From: Taudactylus pleione
Taxonomy: Eukaryota > Chordata > Amphibia > Anura > Myobatrachidae
DNA length: 64,000 nt
Direction: 5' to 3'
NCBI GenBank assembly: GCA_031769625.1
Contig: JAUIMM010002549.1
Location: 496,001 to 560,000, forward strand
Within the stretch, counting starts at the first letter, position 1. The number at the start of each line of letters is the position of its first letter. Positions 63,883-64,000 of this stretch are shown here, in pieces. The notes below the pieces were generated by a model. It saw only the letters and a list, made by a program, of their open reading frames with translations, was not told the origin of the DNA and ran no database searches. The translations under genes and the position numbers were made by a program.

Positions 63883-64000
63883 GCTCAAAATTTCACAGAA
63901 TGTTTTGAAGACCAAGTCCCACAAATGTGATGTGAAATGGTTTTTCTACCATGTAGCATTTAAGAGAAAACAGCAAATGCTCATTTTATGCCAAAATGCA
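63883..64000. repeat. Monomer type I, cut by the window end
   Basis: The conserved box is followed by gttttgaagaccaagtccc, ctaccatgtagcattt and ctcattttatgcc, identifying an I monomer that continues beyond the window. The array is therefore longer than what is shown. Confidence 0.9.

Larger units (their letters stand above)
1..64000. repeat. Satellite array, ~184-bp monomer, with higher-order repeats
   Basis: The whole window is head-to-tail satellite DNA with no interruption. The conserved box acacagacagctcaaaa recurs every 184 bp, or every 181 or 183 bp for particular monomer types, from 121 to 63883. The interval of 63,762 bp fits about 348 monomers if about a quarter are 181 bp. All copies are in the same orientation. 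No coding gene, RNA gene, LTR, transposon, telomere repeat or single-copy segment was seen; the longest open frames (about 60 to 120 codons) are periodic products of the repeat. Both ends lie inside a monomer. The structure fits a eukaryotic centromeric or pericentromeric satellite; kinetochore function is inference, and the family and species are not recognised. Confidence 0.98.

Noticed and set aside
1..64000. CRISPR array
   Set aside because: There are no short repeats alternating with unique spacers; the whole 184-bp unit is repeated and no cas genes are present.
1..64000. Ribosomal DNA spacer, LTR retrotransposon or telomeric repeats
   Set aside because: No rRNA sequence, terminal repeats, primer binding site, polymerase domains or telomere motif was seen at any point.
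1..64000. Assignment to a named satellite such as primate alpha satellite, Arabidopsis 180-bp or maize knob repeat
   Set aside because: The monomer length is similar, but the sequence does not match what I remember of these families, so I give no family or species name.
1..64000. A previously undescribed gene system such as a defence island or toxin locus
   Set aside because: No coding content is present. What is unusual here is the repeat architecture, not a protein-based system.

Overview
The window is one uninterrupted block of tandemly repeated satellite DNA. I see no gene, RNA gene, transposable element or unique sequence anywhere in the 64 kb. Every stretch reads as head-to-tail copies, all in one orientation, of a monomer of about 184 bp (about 39% G+C by a hand count of a consensus). 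Counting from the conserved box at 121 to the same box at 63883 gives about 348 complete monomers, with a partial monomer at each edge, so the array continues beyond both ends. This is the architecture of a eukaryotic centromeric or other heterochromatic satellite array. The monomer length and higher-order organisation fit plant or animal centromeres, but I do not recognise the satellite family and cannot name the species.

Monomers fall into about 14 recurring types, which I named A to N. Most belong to a four-step backbone: class 1 (A, G, L), class 2 (B, H, M, N), class 3 (C, I, J; 3 bp shorter at 181 bp) and class 4 (D, E, K). One cycle is 733 bp. F-type monomers (Fg, Fj, F'') are chimeras of class 4 and class 2 that let the array skip or repeat a class.

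Layout by anchor coordinates (a monomer begins at the conserved gctcaaaa): 1-853 tetramer backbone; 854-3783 first copy of a 16-monomer higher-order repeat (HOR, 2.93 kb); 3784-4334 transition; 4335-7453 17-monomer block; 7454-10384 and 10385-13315 two adjacent 16-mers; 13316-16793 rearranged copies, including part of a 2,199-bp tandem duplication; 16794-19725 two 1,466-bp octamers; 19726-21374 nine-monomer block; 21375-24305 fourth 16-mer; 24306-27330 transition; about 27330-38700 a 5,685-bp 31-monomer unit duplicated in tandem; 38971 to about 48050 a local array of a 1,831-bp 10-mer; about 48060-51062 a third, internally deleted copy of part of the 31-mer; 51063-53993 fifth 16-mer; 53994-54906 transition; 54907-59669 a 2,748-bp 15-mer and its partial second copy; 59670-64000 further mosaic.

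The notable features are the nested, mosaic HOR structure, near-identical large duplications that imply recent unequal exchange, and diagnostic variants that are mostly the three states of a decaying CpG (CG, TG, CA), which points to past cytosine methylation. All monomer typing, offsets and counts were made by eye and by coordinate arithmetic, not by alignment software.
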